Below, in pieces: positions 54,868-64,000 of a stretch of 64,000 nucleotides of DNA (position 1 is its first letter; each line of letters starts with the position of its first letter). The position numbers were made by a program, and so were the translations under genes. The stretch comes from Mantis religiosa (Eukaryota > Arthropoda > Insecta > Mantodea > Mantidae): assembly GCA_030765055.1 (NCBI GenBank), contig CM060950.1:457127778-457191777 (forward strand). Reading direction: 5' to 3'. Under the pieces are notes generated by a model. That model did not search any database. It was not told the DNA's origin and saw nothing but the letters and a program-made list of their open reading frames with translations.

Positions 54868-55345
54868 AGGCCGCGACGTGGCCGAGCGGTTAGACGGGTT
54901 GAGTCTCTACAAGGTTTGATCTCAGGCGGCCGCAGGTGAGATTTATGGTGGATGGTGTGGAGGAGGGGCGGGTTTTCTCCCGGATCTCTAATTTCTTCCC
55001 GTCATTTTTTATGTAATTTACGTTCTCCAACGTCATATCAAATCGGACGGTGAATGAAATGGGTGAAAGGATGCTCAGAGTATCCCAGGGTCTTTAGAGC
55101 TTAGAGTTACCCAACATTCGTCTTTGAGGATAAAGGTAAACGCTGGAGAAAAAAAAAACCTTATCCAGGTAACTCACCCTGGCCGAGATTCGAACTCGGG
55201 ATCTGTTGAACGTGAGGTAGACACGCTACCATCTACGCTATCGAGGCGGGCTCTCCCCGCCATCATTCCATCAACTGCTCCATTATCTTTTTTATTCATT
55301 TCGCCCTCATTTTGTCATCCACTTCTCTCACTCTTTTAGCAGGCA
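54868..55345 (+). repeat. tRNA-derived SINE, family B, interrupted by family A
   Basis: Head GGCCGCGACGTGGCCGAGCGGTTAGAC, core GGGGCGGGTTTTCTCCCGGA to about 55006, resuming at 55253 with CTCCCCGCCATCATTCC. The B box is partly lost (GGTTTGATCTC). Confidence 0.8.
55007..55252 (-). repeat. tRNA-derived SINE, family A, nested in family B
   Basis: On the minus strand: CCTCGATAGCGTAGATGGTAGCGTG (A box), B box GAGTTCGAATCTC, and the body to GTTGGAGAACGTAAATT. Flanked by CTTCCCGTCATT and CTCCCCGCCATCATT, an imperfect duplication of the family B core. Confidence 0.85.
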
Positions 55346-55641
55346 TTGGGCTGATCATCCATCCTGGGTTCTGTATATGATTCAGAGCCTCTGTTTCTCA
55401 AACCGGATGCCTAAAGAGATAGAGGAGAAACATTCCCCTAACACCACGATAGGGAAGTTGAAAAAGAAGAAGAAAACGTATGCCGTTCATAGATAAACAG
55501 AGAGAAACATTTTTTCTAGAAATGGTTTTTCTAACCAGGGAATTTCTGAACGTGCTTTTATGGTGAAGTCATAGAATCAAAGTATTCTTTACTGAGAATA
55601 AATTACTTCTACCTACTGAAGCCTGTAGTACAGGAACTGAA

Positions 55642-55706
<65 letters not shown>

Positions 55707-57569
55707 TATATAAATATATAAATAAATATATATAAATATATATATAAATTACATTTAATACCTTTTTCTACTCGCTCGTCTGCAAAGTGTTATTACGAAA
55801 ACCTAGACTCACATTCAAGAAGTTTCGGTTTTGACACCCAGCAAGCCAGCCACTCTCATCACGGGTTATTTCGTATCTTTCCTTGGTCGGTAGCTTTCTA
55901 TTCTATCACAGAGATCCTGTCTAGTGTGTCGTCGTTGATGGTAGCACCAGGTATTCGTTGGAGTCCTGCCTGGAGATATTGTTACCGCGCTAAATACATC
56001 CCCAACCGCTCTCTTTGTAGGGAAAAACTGTTCTTCCTCCTAACCACGTCATAAACATCTTAGGAAACACCAACCGGGGCCAGAGGTGAAGAATGTTAGG
56101 CACGTGTTTACAACTGAGAATACCCAGGGTTGCGTTGTTTAAAATAACGTTTAGATGCAAAATATAGATAAATAAATAAATAAATAAACGAATAAATAAA
56201 ACAGAATTCATTGTAAGAAATCGTAATTGATCTTTTCAAATAAAATTTAAAAGATTAATGTTTCCTATAATAATACATGATGTTACAACGCTTTATAACA
56301 GCTGAAAAAAGAGATATATTACCTATGCTGTTGTGGTATTAGTACTCATATTACGTACAAGTACTAAATGCGTATTATTAGCAGAATATCCAAGAAGCGC
56401 TTAGTAAAACATCATTACAATTTTAAAGGGATTAAATTGCATCAGTGTGCGTGAATTTGCGAGGGATATTTACTTGCAAACTAAAGAAGCACTTTGGATA
56501 TTCCGGTATTTAATAATAATTTATAAGCAAAGATTGAAAGTTAGAGCTTTGTTTATTCCAATCGTGAGCCGATTTATCCTAAATCATTTTATTTTTTTCC
56601 AATGGCAAAAACAGGTGGTGAATTTCTGTTACAAAGCAATCTATACTTCAAAAGTAAAAAAAAAAAAAAAAAACCCACCACTGAACCAAGGCATTAAAGA
56701 AAAACTAGTGAGGAAACTATAACTCTTTTTAAATTTTGGAAGCTTTTTACAAGGATGTCTGCTAATTTTACAAGTTTGAATAAAGTTAAGCAGTGTAATT
56801 CTTTTGGGGGGGGGGCCCCTTCTGCTAAACATAGTTTAAATAAATAATTACGCACATTCCGCATAGTAATTAAATTTCATAAACGCTTTAGAACTCGAGA
56901 AAGGTCATAAATACTGTTAGGTATATATTACACGTATGAATATATGTTAGCATAGCCATGTTAGGTTCGATTCCCACGGTCTCCCCAACTTAATTAAATT
57001 ACCCTAGTGCTAAACGCCAATAATTATTATATACTAATAAATTTATAAAACTACACTAAGTAAAACACTATGTAACTTCTATAAATATAAACTTAATTAA
57101 CACACATAGGAAGCACGTTTGCATAGTCTAAGCTAATATTTAAGGACACTTGGAAAATATGGCAACAGCGCTCTAACTTGGTGAACGTATTAAGATGAAC
57201 CACATATATGTTTAAGGGTGGAAAACCCTTATAATTGCTAACATGTGAGGAGGCGTGGTCAGAAGGGAAGGCTTTGATGTCGCGTGGGATGGAATGGCCA
57301 AAGCTACTATAGCTGAGGTGTCTTGGACCGCCCGCTCGATACTCGCGCTAAGACACCAGTAGTTTGTGTCATCGCCAGGATATACTCCATCTTGACGCAT
57401 TTGTTAGCTCACATTGTCGTCCTGTAATTCTCAACCCTCATCCTTCCCTCCCAGGGTTGGTTCACGTTACAGAAGACTTGTAGTGCTGTGCTCCAATTTT
57501 CTCCAAGTCGCTCCATATTCCTACTTCGTGTTAATCGAGATCAACTTTCACACCAGTGCGGTGGTTGTC
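55346..57569. other. Non-coding DNA with simple repeats
   Basis: No gene. It holds a (TA)n run (55644-55698, decaying to TAAATA to 55750), an (AAAT)n run (56165-56205), an A-run (56657-56675) and a B-box-like GGTTCGATTCCC at 56966 with no A box near it. Confidence 0.55.
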
Positions 57570-57725
57570 CGGCCGGCCACTGTAGAATAATTCTAAAAAC
57601 ATCAAAGGTCAGGCAGGGACATGTTAATCGCATGCTCTGTGACAGAATACCAAAGCTAGCTTTCAGTTTCCAAAGGGAAGACGAGATACAGGACACCCAA
57701 AGACCACATAGAGAGACCAGTTTAA
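57570..57725 (+). pseudogene. Small LINE C-terminal relic
   Basis: ILKTSKVRQGHVNRMLCDRIPK followed by a frameshift and TQRPHRE resembles the conserved WxGHVxRM...RIPK...GRPxxxW end of many insect LINE ORF2 proteins. Only about 50 codons are visible. Confidence 0.45.
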
Positions 57726-57825
57726 ATAAACACCATCTGGTGCTTAACAGAGTTAAACCCCCAATCCTTGGAAAAACTGCAGTAGAATCTCATCATACAT
57801 TTACACGTTTCAAAGAAAAATAATA

Positions 57826-58166
57826 GGCTAAACCGATTTTCCGCTGCTTTATAAAATCGAATCGTTATGTGATGACTTGAAGAGAAACAGATGCCGACTT
57901 ATTTGAGCAACACATCCCACGTTGGTTTCCAAACTGGGGATAGTTACTTTTCTGTACTTAGAATCATTCTCCGCCTTCCAAATTTCAGCAGTATACATAA
58001 CATGGGGGTGAGTGTGGGCGCGTTTTAATAGAGAACTAAGTAAAAGTACATTTTATAATAGATTTGTTATAGCATCATTCATTTTTGAGCTTTTCTTTAA
58101 ATTGCATTCACTACTCAGTAGTTTTTAAACATAGATAGACCAGTATAATAGCGATAAGCTTTAATA
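57826..58166. other. Non-coding AT-rich DNA
   Basis: Nothing recognised. Confidence 0.55.
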
Positions 58167-58175
58167 AATATGGCT

Positions 58176-58804
58176 CTAACGAGCAGGATGGCTTAGGTGG
58201 TTTCATCTGTGACCCGCATTCGGGATGCCCGGGTTTGATTCCCGTAGCTGACCTACTTGACCCATGGTTTTTTTCGGGGGTTTTCCCGGGTCGCTAGGCG
58301 AATGCTGGGTGGGTTAATTACATCCCCCGAATTTCCTATCCCCCTATCTTATCTCCAATATCATTTCGCATCATATCTCATCTGGTGGTCTCTTTCAGGG
58401 TAGAAGTGTCGGCGGGTGTCTCGGTGGTGCATGGCAGGATGATGTGCTCTGAGGAAAACTACTTCCTCCTCCGGTAGGTCGGTTGCCGGTCTCCGCTCCT
58501 CTGCTGGGACCTTTTCGGGACCGCCAGCCAGAGACCTTAGGGGCTCGGATCGTCTACCTGGGACCATTAACGTTCGGCTACTGGGCTCGTTTCCGTCCAG
58601 CTGTAGGGAGGCGAGTTCGTTGTCCTGGCCTGTCGGGGGAAGTCTCTATCCAAGTAAACTGTAGGGACCCTGCCCTCTGTACGGTCGTGGCTCCTTGGGT
58701 CGGCCGCCCTCTGTCTCCTCCGCTTCGGGGCATGGCTTCAATGGACCCAGCATGGTGGCCTACGCACCGAATCCCCTCCGTAATGAAATCTCAATCTCCA
58801 ATCC
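58176..58804 (+). mobile_element. Long tRNA-headed retroelement, family F, uninterrupted copy
   Basis: 629 bp flanked by AATATGGCT (58167-58175 and 58805-58813), a perfect 9-bp duplication. Head CAGGATGGCTTAGGTGGTTTCATC (A box) and B box GGTTTGATTCCC. The body has TTCGGGGGTTTTCCCGGGTCGC and GTGTCGGCGGGTGTCTCGG, and the GC-rich 3' half ends CCGAATCCCCTCCGTAATG. Frames inside (58483-58839) are not conserved in the other copy. Confidence 0.8.
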
Positions 58805-58813
58805 AATATGGCT

Positions 58814-59648
58814 TGCTATATTTTTTGTACCTACAATGAAACTTCAAAATAAACAAATTAATTTAAGTGTTTATCTTAATCGACATGTAGTAGCACAGCT
58901 TGTAGACGTTGTATCGAGCAGAAAAAGTGACGTCAGTGTAATACATTTCCTATTCCCAATATAACTTAAGATCGGACTTCAGAACATTTGCTGATCAGCA
59001 ATTATGTTCATTGTTTTGAAATGGTCTATTTATACACTATTTATGAAATTTTTGAGGTTACGGATAAAGGAAAAAAAAAAACAACAATTTTCAGCCGGGA
59101 ATTAAACTCGGGACTTCTGCATTTTCTCCAATGTAATGCTTATAACACGTGATAATAAAGTCCAGCCGTTCACAAATGTTTTAATGTAATTTATATTCCT
59201 CTACTGTGTACCAAATCCTTGTTTGACATAAGCTTGCCCCCGTATCTCTTAACGGTCACGTGACCTAATCACCTCTCATTGGCTGCTGTTGTAATATAGC
59301 CTGTTGTGCGGTAAAAATTAGTTCGTTATTTAACATGGTGATATATCTTTATATGTTGGAAGAGAATTGTCAAGTTTATATTTTCGTACTGTTTCAAATA
59401 AATATATTACGCAACAGAGTTGATTTATTTGAAATGCATGTTAATTCTTAAACGAAGTAAAGAGGAGGTTCCTTTGCTCTCAAGCACATGGCACGATAGC
59501 ACGTGATTTAGCGGTAGTAATGACATATTTGTTTATATGACCTTTTTTTGAACTGGATTAGTCATATATCGCCATTCGAATGTGTGTTTGCCGAGTGCGA
59601 AGCTAAATTATTTTATTGGTGGTTTATTCCGCCTGTACTTATATGTGT
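58814..59648. other. Non-coding DNA
   Basis: A minus-strand B-box-like GAGTTTAATTCCCGGCTG lies at about 59095-59115, next to an A-run, possibly a SINE end. Otherwise nothing recognised. Confidence 0.45.
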
Positions 59649-59826
59649 AATGGCAGAGCTTACCGCCAGTTTTTCGCTGAAGCATCGCAAGAGAAAGGCT
59701 TTACAAAGCAGCGAAAAAAGAATTGTGGTGCATGTGTTTAATGCACTCACGGAGAAGAATCCGTCGTTGTCAGTGAGAGAAGTCAAACAGCTGTGCTCTG
59801 AACTTGCAGGTGTGTTAGATGCGTAG
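59649..59826 (+). pseudogene. Transposase-like N-terminal module 1
   Basis: From the ATG at 59649: KHRKRKALQSSEKRIVVHVFNAL, then EKNPSLSVREVKQLCSELAGV. Stops follow. This helix-rich pattern resembles the N-terminal DNA-binding start of DDE transposases and derived proteins in insects. Homology is not certain. Confidence 0.4.
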
Positions 59827-59829
59827 GTA

Positions 59830-60170
59830 CATCGCGACATGAAATTGAGACAACAGGAAAACTTAACACTTCAGGGGCGATATTTCACGCACATATTTCA
59901 CGCACACCAACTGCTTCTGTTGGTGGTACTGAGAGTCTGTAAATCAGGTGTCGTCGTCAGGAAGTTAAAACTGTCTGCTAGCGCCAATCAGCGTTGTCGC
60001 TGCTAGGCGTGGCTTGCAAATCCAGCACCTTGTTGCCGCTGCAATTTTGTGTGGACCACGTGGCTTTTAGTTGCTTTTGGATCCCGCGCTGGTTGTTTGT
60101 TTAATTTTTGTGTGTGCGTGAATTCCGATTTGTAGCGTATGTAAGTCTTATTATCATTGCTATATAGTAA
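59830..60170. other. Intervening non-coding DNA
   Basis: Less AT-rich than its surroundings (59990-60120). No gene or repeat boundary recognised. Confidence 0.45.
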
Positions 60171-60171
60171 T

Positions 60172-60527
60172 ATGGCTACTGGTTCGTCAGAATTCAAGAA
60201 AAAAATCGGCTCTTGTAAGAGCCAAAGCCGTGAATTTATATTCAGGTTACGTGAGTACTTCGAGAAGGAGCGGGACAATGGTGGACCTCTACTACCTGTT
60301 ACCAAGGTGCTGGACAGAGTTTGTGACGACTTGAAGGTGGGAAGAATGTGACCAACGAAAAGTGCCAGCTGATATAAGTTCGCCGTCTGCAGTTCTGCGT
60401 ACACCGGGAGAGCAAAGGCAACGAAGCAGCCTTAAAGCTTCACTTGATGCTTTTCAAAAGGATGCTATAAGGCGACATGTATATCAATATTATATGAGAA
60501 AGGAATTTCCCACTCGTGCGAAGTAGC
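60172..60527 (+). pseudogene. Transposase-like N-terminal module 2
   Basis: From the ATG at 60172: CKSQSREFIFRLREYFEKERD and PVTKVLDRVCDDLKV. A frameshift near 60345 then leads to TPGEQRQRSSLKASLDAFQK and AIRRHVYQYYMRKEFPTRAK before TAG. The series sREiI..V..yfe.E, then tPgk...lDaF...aIRr.vy.fY..kefPT, is one I know from insect DDE-transposase-like proteins. The catalytic half is missing. Confidence 0.5.
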
Positions 60528-60839
60528 ATTTTGTTATTTCATTTCCAGTAAATGGTATATTGTCTCCATATGCAACTATTCTGGGATCATGTATATACAC
60601 ATTGTTCACATACATTTACGAAGTTACGATCTGCAAATGCGTGAAATATTTTAAATTCACATGTTCCTCTGCTTGAAATTACCGCTAAAGAACTGGCAAC
60701 AACGCGCTTCCCACTCTCGAGAACTGTCAGAGCCGGAGATAGAGCGGCCGGACTGTAGAACAGTAAGCCTCTCTAAGAACGAGGGGAGAGTATACGCTCC
60801 TTAGTTTTGCAGAACATCCCACGTAGATCTGGGCATGAT

Positions 60840-61652
60840 TAAATACAAAAAATCTACCATGTCTATGTCTAGGATCCGCAATTATTTTTTAGAATTTTTA
60901 TCATTTTATCAAGACCACTTTTTAATTTACAGTAATGGCTCCAAGAGCTCCAATGGTGTTGGTTGTGCTTATGTGTGTGGGACCAAACCACATACATTCG
61001 GATTCCATGCAAGCATTTCCATTCATACAGCAGAGCTTTATGCAATATACCGGGCCATTTTACACGTGCGTCGACGAAATTTGGGGGACTGCTTAATCCT
61101 GAGTGATTCCCTCAGTGCACTTCAAAGCCTTCGGCAGCTGTACAACTACCACCCTATTGTGCAGCGTATCCAGAATGCCCTCCACATTTTGCACGCTTCC
61201 GGCGTTAGCGTGGTGTATGCATGTATTCCTGGTCAGGTTGGCTTGTCGAGGAATGAAACGGTGGATTCAGCAGCTAAGATGGCTACCATGGAGCCAAGAT
61301 TTAGAGCACCATCTTTGACATCGGAAGATTTTAGAGCTGTATTGCAGAGAGCTGTGTAGTAAACATGGATATGTGAAAGAACTTCCGATTCCCTGGGTTA
61401 ACCCAGGTCGTTCATCTCGTCCACAGGAGGTGCGCTTTGGGCACTGCATTTTTACGCAGAGTTTTCTGTTTAGCAGGGAGCCTGCTCCAGTCTGTCCGTT
61501 ATCTGTCCGACACGTGCTGCTAGAGTGTTTTTGCCTAGCACCCCTTAGGACGCCTCTGTAGCTCCCAGCCAGCTTTGCAGAAATGCTGGCGAATGACATT
61601 AAGGCGGTGGAGAAGGTTTTTAAGTACCTCTCTGTGTTAGATTTTAGAACTT
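60840..61652 (+). pseudogene. I-type LINE C-terminus with RNase H domain
   Basis: RNase H motifs: LIYSNGSKSSNGVGCAYV (first catalytic Asp, normally YTDGS, is Asn), HTAELYAIYRAIL (Glu present), LILSDSLSALQSL (Asp present) and GLSRNETVDSAA (Asp present). TAG ends the frame at 61357-61359. In other frames HCIFTQSFLFSREPAPVCPL, SVRHVLLEC and the terminal FKYLSVLDFRT follow, the usual end of I-clade ORF2. 5'-truncated at about 60840. The Asp-to-Asn change would abolish RNase H activity. Confidence 0.85.
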
Positions 61653-61850
61653 AGTAAAGAGATTTTTTTCCCTGTTTGGACTTATATTTCTCTTTATTGT
61701 ATATTTGTTTTTGTTGTGTATATGTATTTTTGAGGTCTTATTTGCGCTCCAAGTTTTAGAATAGTGTATATCTGGGTATTGCTATGAATGCTTTTTTTAA
61801 AGGGCGCTGATAACCACTGCAGTTGGGCGCCCTTATGCGCATATCACAAT
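61653..61850 (+). other. LINE 3' UTR with terminal stem-loop
   Basis: A T-rich UTR ending in AGGGCGC (61800-61806) ... GCGCCCT (about 61827-61833). This 7-bp stem with a roughly 20-nt loop closes the element just before the CAC repeat. I know similar GGGCGC...GCGCCC ends from insect I-type LINEs, where such structures may be read by the reverse transcriptase. Confidence 0.6.
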
Positions 61851-61851
61851 C

Positions 61852-62052
61852 ACCACCACCACCACCACCACCACCACCACCACCACCACCACCACCACCA
61901 CCACCACCACCACCACCACCCCCACCACCACCACCACAACCACCACCAACACCACAACCACACCCACCACCACCACCACCACCACCACCACCACCTCCAC
62001 CACCACCACCACCACTACTACCACCACCACCACCTACACCACCACCACCACC
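61852..62052. repeat. (CAC)n repeat, LINE tail
   Basis: About 200 bp of CAC/ACC triplets with scattered substitutions. It follows the LINE 3' UTR directly. Long frames across it (poly-His, poly-Pro, poly-Gly, poly-Val) are artefacts. Confidence 0.95.
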
Positions 62053-62061
62053 ATCAAAATC

Positions 62062-62300
62062 GTCCGCCTCGGTAGCGTGGTGGTAGCATGTCTGCCTCAC
62101 GTTCAAGAGGTCTCGAGTTCGAATCTTGGTTAGGGAGCGTCACTTGCAAAAAGGTTTTTCCGGGGTTTTCCCTTACCCTGAAAGACAAATGTCGGGTAAC
62201 TCTAAGCTCCATGGAACCCGGACTCATTTGAGCATCATTTCACCAATTTCATCCATCGTCCAATATGACTTAATGTTGGAGGACCTAAATGCAAAAACAA
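62062..62300 (+). repeat. tRNA-derived SINE, family A
   Basis: Head CCTCGGTAGCGTGGTGGTAGCATG, B box GAGTTCGAATCTT, body to TTGGAGGACCTAAATGC. It adjoins the CAC repeat. Confidence 0.82.
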
Positions 62301-62344
62301 AAATCATTATCTGTAAGAATTGTGCGTACAAGAGTGCCACTGAA

Positions 62345-63410
62345 CCGTATTTTTAGTACATTATGGATTGCACATCAACATGAGCTTCGATATGAGACAG
62401 CAAAGGTATTAATTATTTCATCCAACAGGATTATTTTAATCTCAATAGTTTACTGGTGACCATTCCTATTTTGAGCAGTCTTTAAGCAAGATCACGGTAG
62501 TAATAAAAGATGATAGCCATTTAACTAAAAACTAACAAAAACTAAAAAAGTGGTATAATACAGCTGAATGCAAATAGAGGTACTAATAAAGTATGATAGT
62601 GAAGCTGTTATTTAACGTGATGTTTATATAATTACCTGCGGAAACAGAACGGAATGTATAGCATTATACAATCCACATAGTAGTTGACAATAATAATATA
62701 CAAACACCTGTATATGAATGATATTTTTTATTGTGGCCATCACATCTTCACTTGCCACATTGTTGTCAACTCTGAGAAATCCCGAAATATCTTGTACTCT
62801 GTTTTTCATATCATTACAACAGGATTTATATAAAAAAGGGACCACTATTTTACAAAACATATACGGGTGTTCTGTGCAACTTCTCAGTATTTAAATTTGA
62901 ATTGACAGCATGTACTTCCACAACAAATATTTATTCGTTCCATTTTATGTAAATTGTTTGCGGTAGCTAATACTTATGTCCGTTGTTTAAAGACAAGGTA
63001 AGTTTCTGAATAAATATTAAAAAATTGATGTCATTTTTTAAAAATATATATAAGAATCAGACATTTTGTTTCCTGAAATGCAGAGGGAACTTCAGCGCCA
63101 TCTCTGTGTGGCAATATGCGAACTATTTCCAGCTTTGCAGACGCATACGCAACCGGTGGAGTGAGGCAAAACTAGTTAGCTGTTTGGCGGTTTTAAGTTG
63201 GAGGCGGCAATATAAATAATGGAGAAAACATTATTTTACTGAGTGTTCTCTGACAAAGCTACTAGTAAACATTCTCTATAAATGAGTAGTATTATCGTAT
63301 GTAACCTTACTATGATTTTTAACGTTATGTAATACAAATATTGAAGATCGGTGTTTCTATGATGATGATTCTTTGTACTCCGAATCCTTGGTTGTTACTT
63401 GTCCTTCTGT

Positions 63411-63482
<72 letters not shown>

Positions 63483-63775
63483 ACACACACACACACGCAC
63501 ACACATAACCAAGGCTGGCTCGAACACGCATTAAGACGTGCAGTTTAATCTTTGCGTCCATTGGGTGCGGCTAAATAAGAGCAGCTCAGTTGAAAACGCC
63601 TTTAAGAAAGAACTTGGGCCAAAACCCATTCAGTCTCCGAGAAGTACATCAACGAGACAGTAAACTTTATAACACAACAAAATCCCAGTTTTGAATAGTT
63701 CCTTGTTACCACTATGAAAGCCGTTTACAAATAATTTACACTAATGTTTACTTTGTCTATAATGCACCTACCATT
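62345..63775 (+). repeat. Unclassified dispersed repeat, family X, copy 3 (longest)
   Basis: Matches both other copies across its length: AGTACATTATGGAT near the start, ACAATCCACATAGTAG, CAGCGCCATCTCTGTGTGG, GGAGGCGGCAATATAAATAATGG, and GGGCCAAAACCCATTCAGTCTCCGAGAAG near the end. It contains an expanded (CA)n at 63416-63505. Confidence 0.7.
63416..63505. repeat. (CA)n microsatellite
   Basis: About 43 CA units with TA and CG interruptions. Confidence 0.95.
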
Positions 63776-63776
63776 C

Positions 63777-64000
63777 TAGGGCTGTCTGAAAAGTTTCCAA
63801 CCTAATAAAGATATGACAACTTTTGAGAATGTTTTATTTTTTTTTTTAATTTTTAACATATTCTCCTTGTAACTCTACACACTTCTACCAGCGATGCTCC
63901 CATCTCTGTAACCCGTCAAAATAATAGTCTGCGTTTTTCTCTGCAAATTGTTCACGAAGGTGATTGCCTCTTCATTTGACGAAAATCTTGGTCCTCCAAG
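63777..64000 (-). pseudogene. mariner transposase C-terminus, cut by the window edge
   Basis: On the minus strand: GGPRFSSNEEAITFVNEQFA, then YYFDGLQRWEHRWQKCVELQ and GEYVKN before a stop, the standard mariner C-terminus. The left end AGGGCTGTCTGAAAAGTTTCC is a mariner-like terminus. The rest lies beyond the window. No lesion is visible in the part shown. Confidence 0.82.

Noticed and set aside
57488..57823. 111-codon frame as a novel protein
   Set aside because: Its middle part matches the end of LINE ORF2 proteins and the flanks look random.
61756..62106. Gly-, His-, Pro- and Val-rich frames, one looking like a glycine-rich protein
   Set aside because: All are readings of the CAC repeat. 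No signal peptide, start context or conservation supports coding.

Overview
The window looks like intergenic DNA from a large, repeat-rich insect genome. Evidence: mariner-type transposases, a piggyBac-like TTAA-flanked element, Ty3/gypsy LTR elements, CR1/Jockey- and I-type LINEs, several tRNA-derived SINE families and long microsatellites, all in about 65% A+T DNA. A cockroach or other hemimetabolous insect is a reasonable guess, but that is inference. I recognise no host protein-coding gene. Almost every recognisable reading frame belongs to a transposable element, and all but one element are broken.

Layout. 1-3421: a minus-strand LINE (endonuclease plus reverse transcriptase, one internal stop) ending in a (TAA)n tail. 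5238-6637: a piggyBac-like deletion derivative. 6905-7422: an LTR. 7861-9026: a CR1-like LINE end joined to a SINE. 9070-9890: first copy of an unclassified repeat (family X). 9885-12650: a LINE split by a Jockey fragment and by a hairpin element carrying tRNA-like units. 13301-14960: a SINE, then another LINE split by a solo LTR. 15010-15960: a decayed transposon protein. 17640-18380: a decayed THAP-domain gene. 18441-30000: an LTR followed by A-rich, G-poor DNA with degenerate repeats. Into that DNA are inserted a 761-bp tRNA-like hairpin element (21046-21806) and an intact 5.6-kb gypsy element (23539-29129).

30880-32075: second family X copy. 32676-34072: a hairpin element with a mariner relic inside. 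35171-38446: a TIR-bounded element with a Mutator-like protein fragment, itself hit by two SINEs. 38982-39884: a fourth hairpin element. 40-46 kb: SINEs and a LINE with a solo LTR. 46324-48642: a mariner and a foldback mariner derivative. 49393-50592: an LTR facing an inverted partial LTR. 51.3-58.8 kb: LINE, Tc1/mariner and SINE relics. 59.6-61.9 kb: transposase N-terminal fragments and an I-type LINE end with a (CAC)n tail. 62.3-63.8 kb: third family X copy. 63777 to the edge: a mariner end.

The most promising undescribed item is the hairpin element family. Four loci (11.3, 21.0, 32.7-34.1 and 39.0 kb) each carry inverted and tandem copies of a roughly 250-300 bp unit. The unit contains a 72-74 nt tRNA-like cloverleaf followed by a T-run. 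Each locus is bounded by its own target-site duplication (8, 12, 10 and 13 bp), and all share the same two types of terminus. Paired base changes between subfamilies keep the acceptor and D stems intact.

Coordinates of diverged repeats are read by eye and may be off by several bases. Superfamily names rest on remembered family motifs, not on a search.
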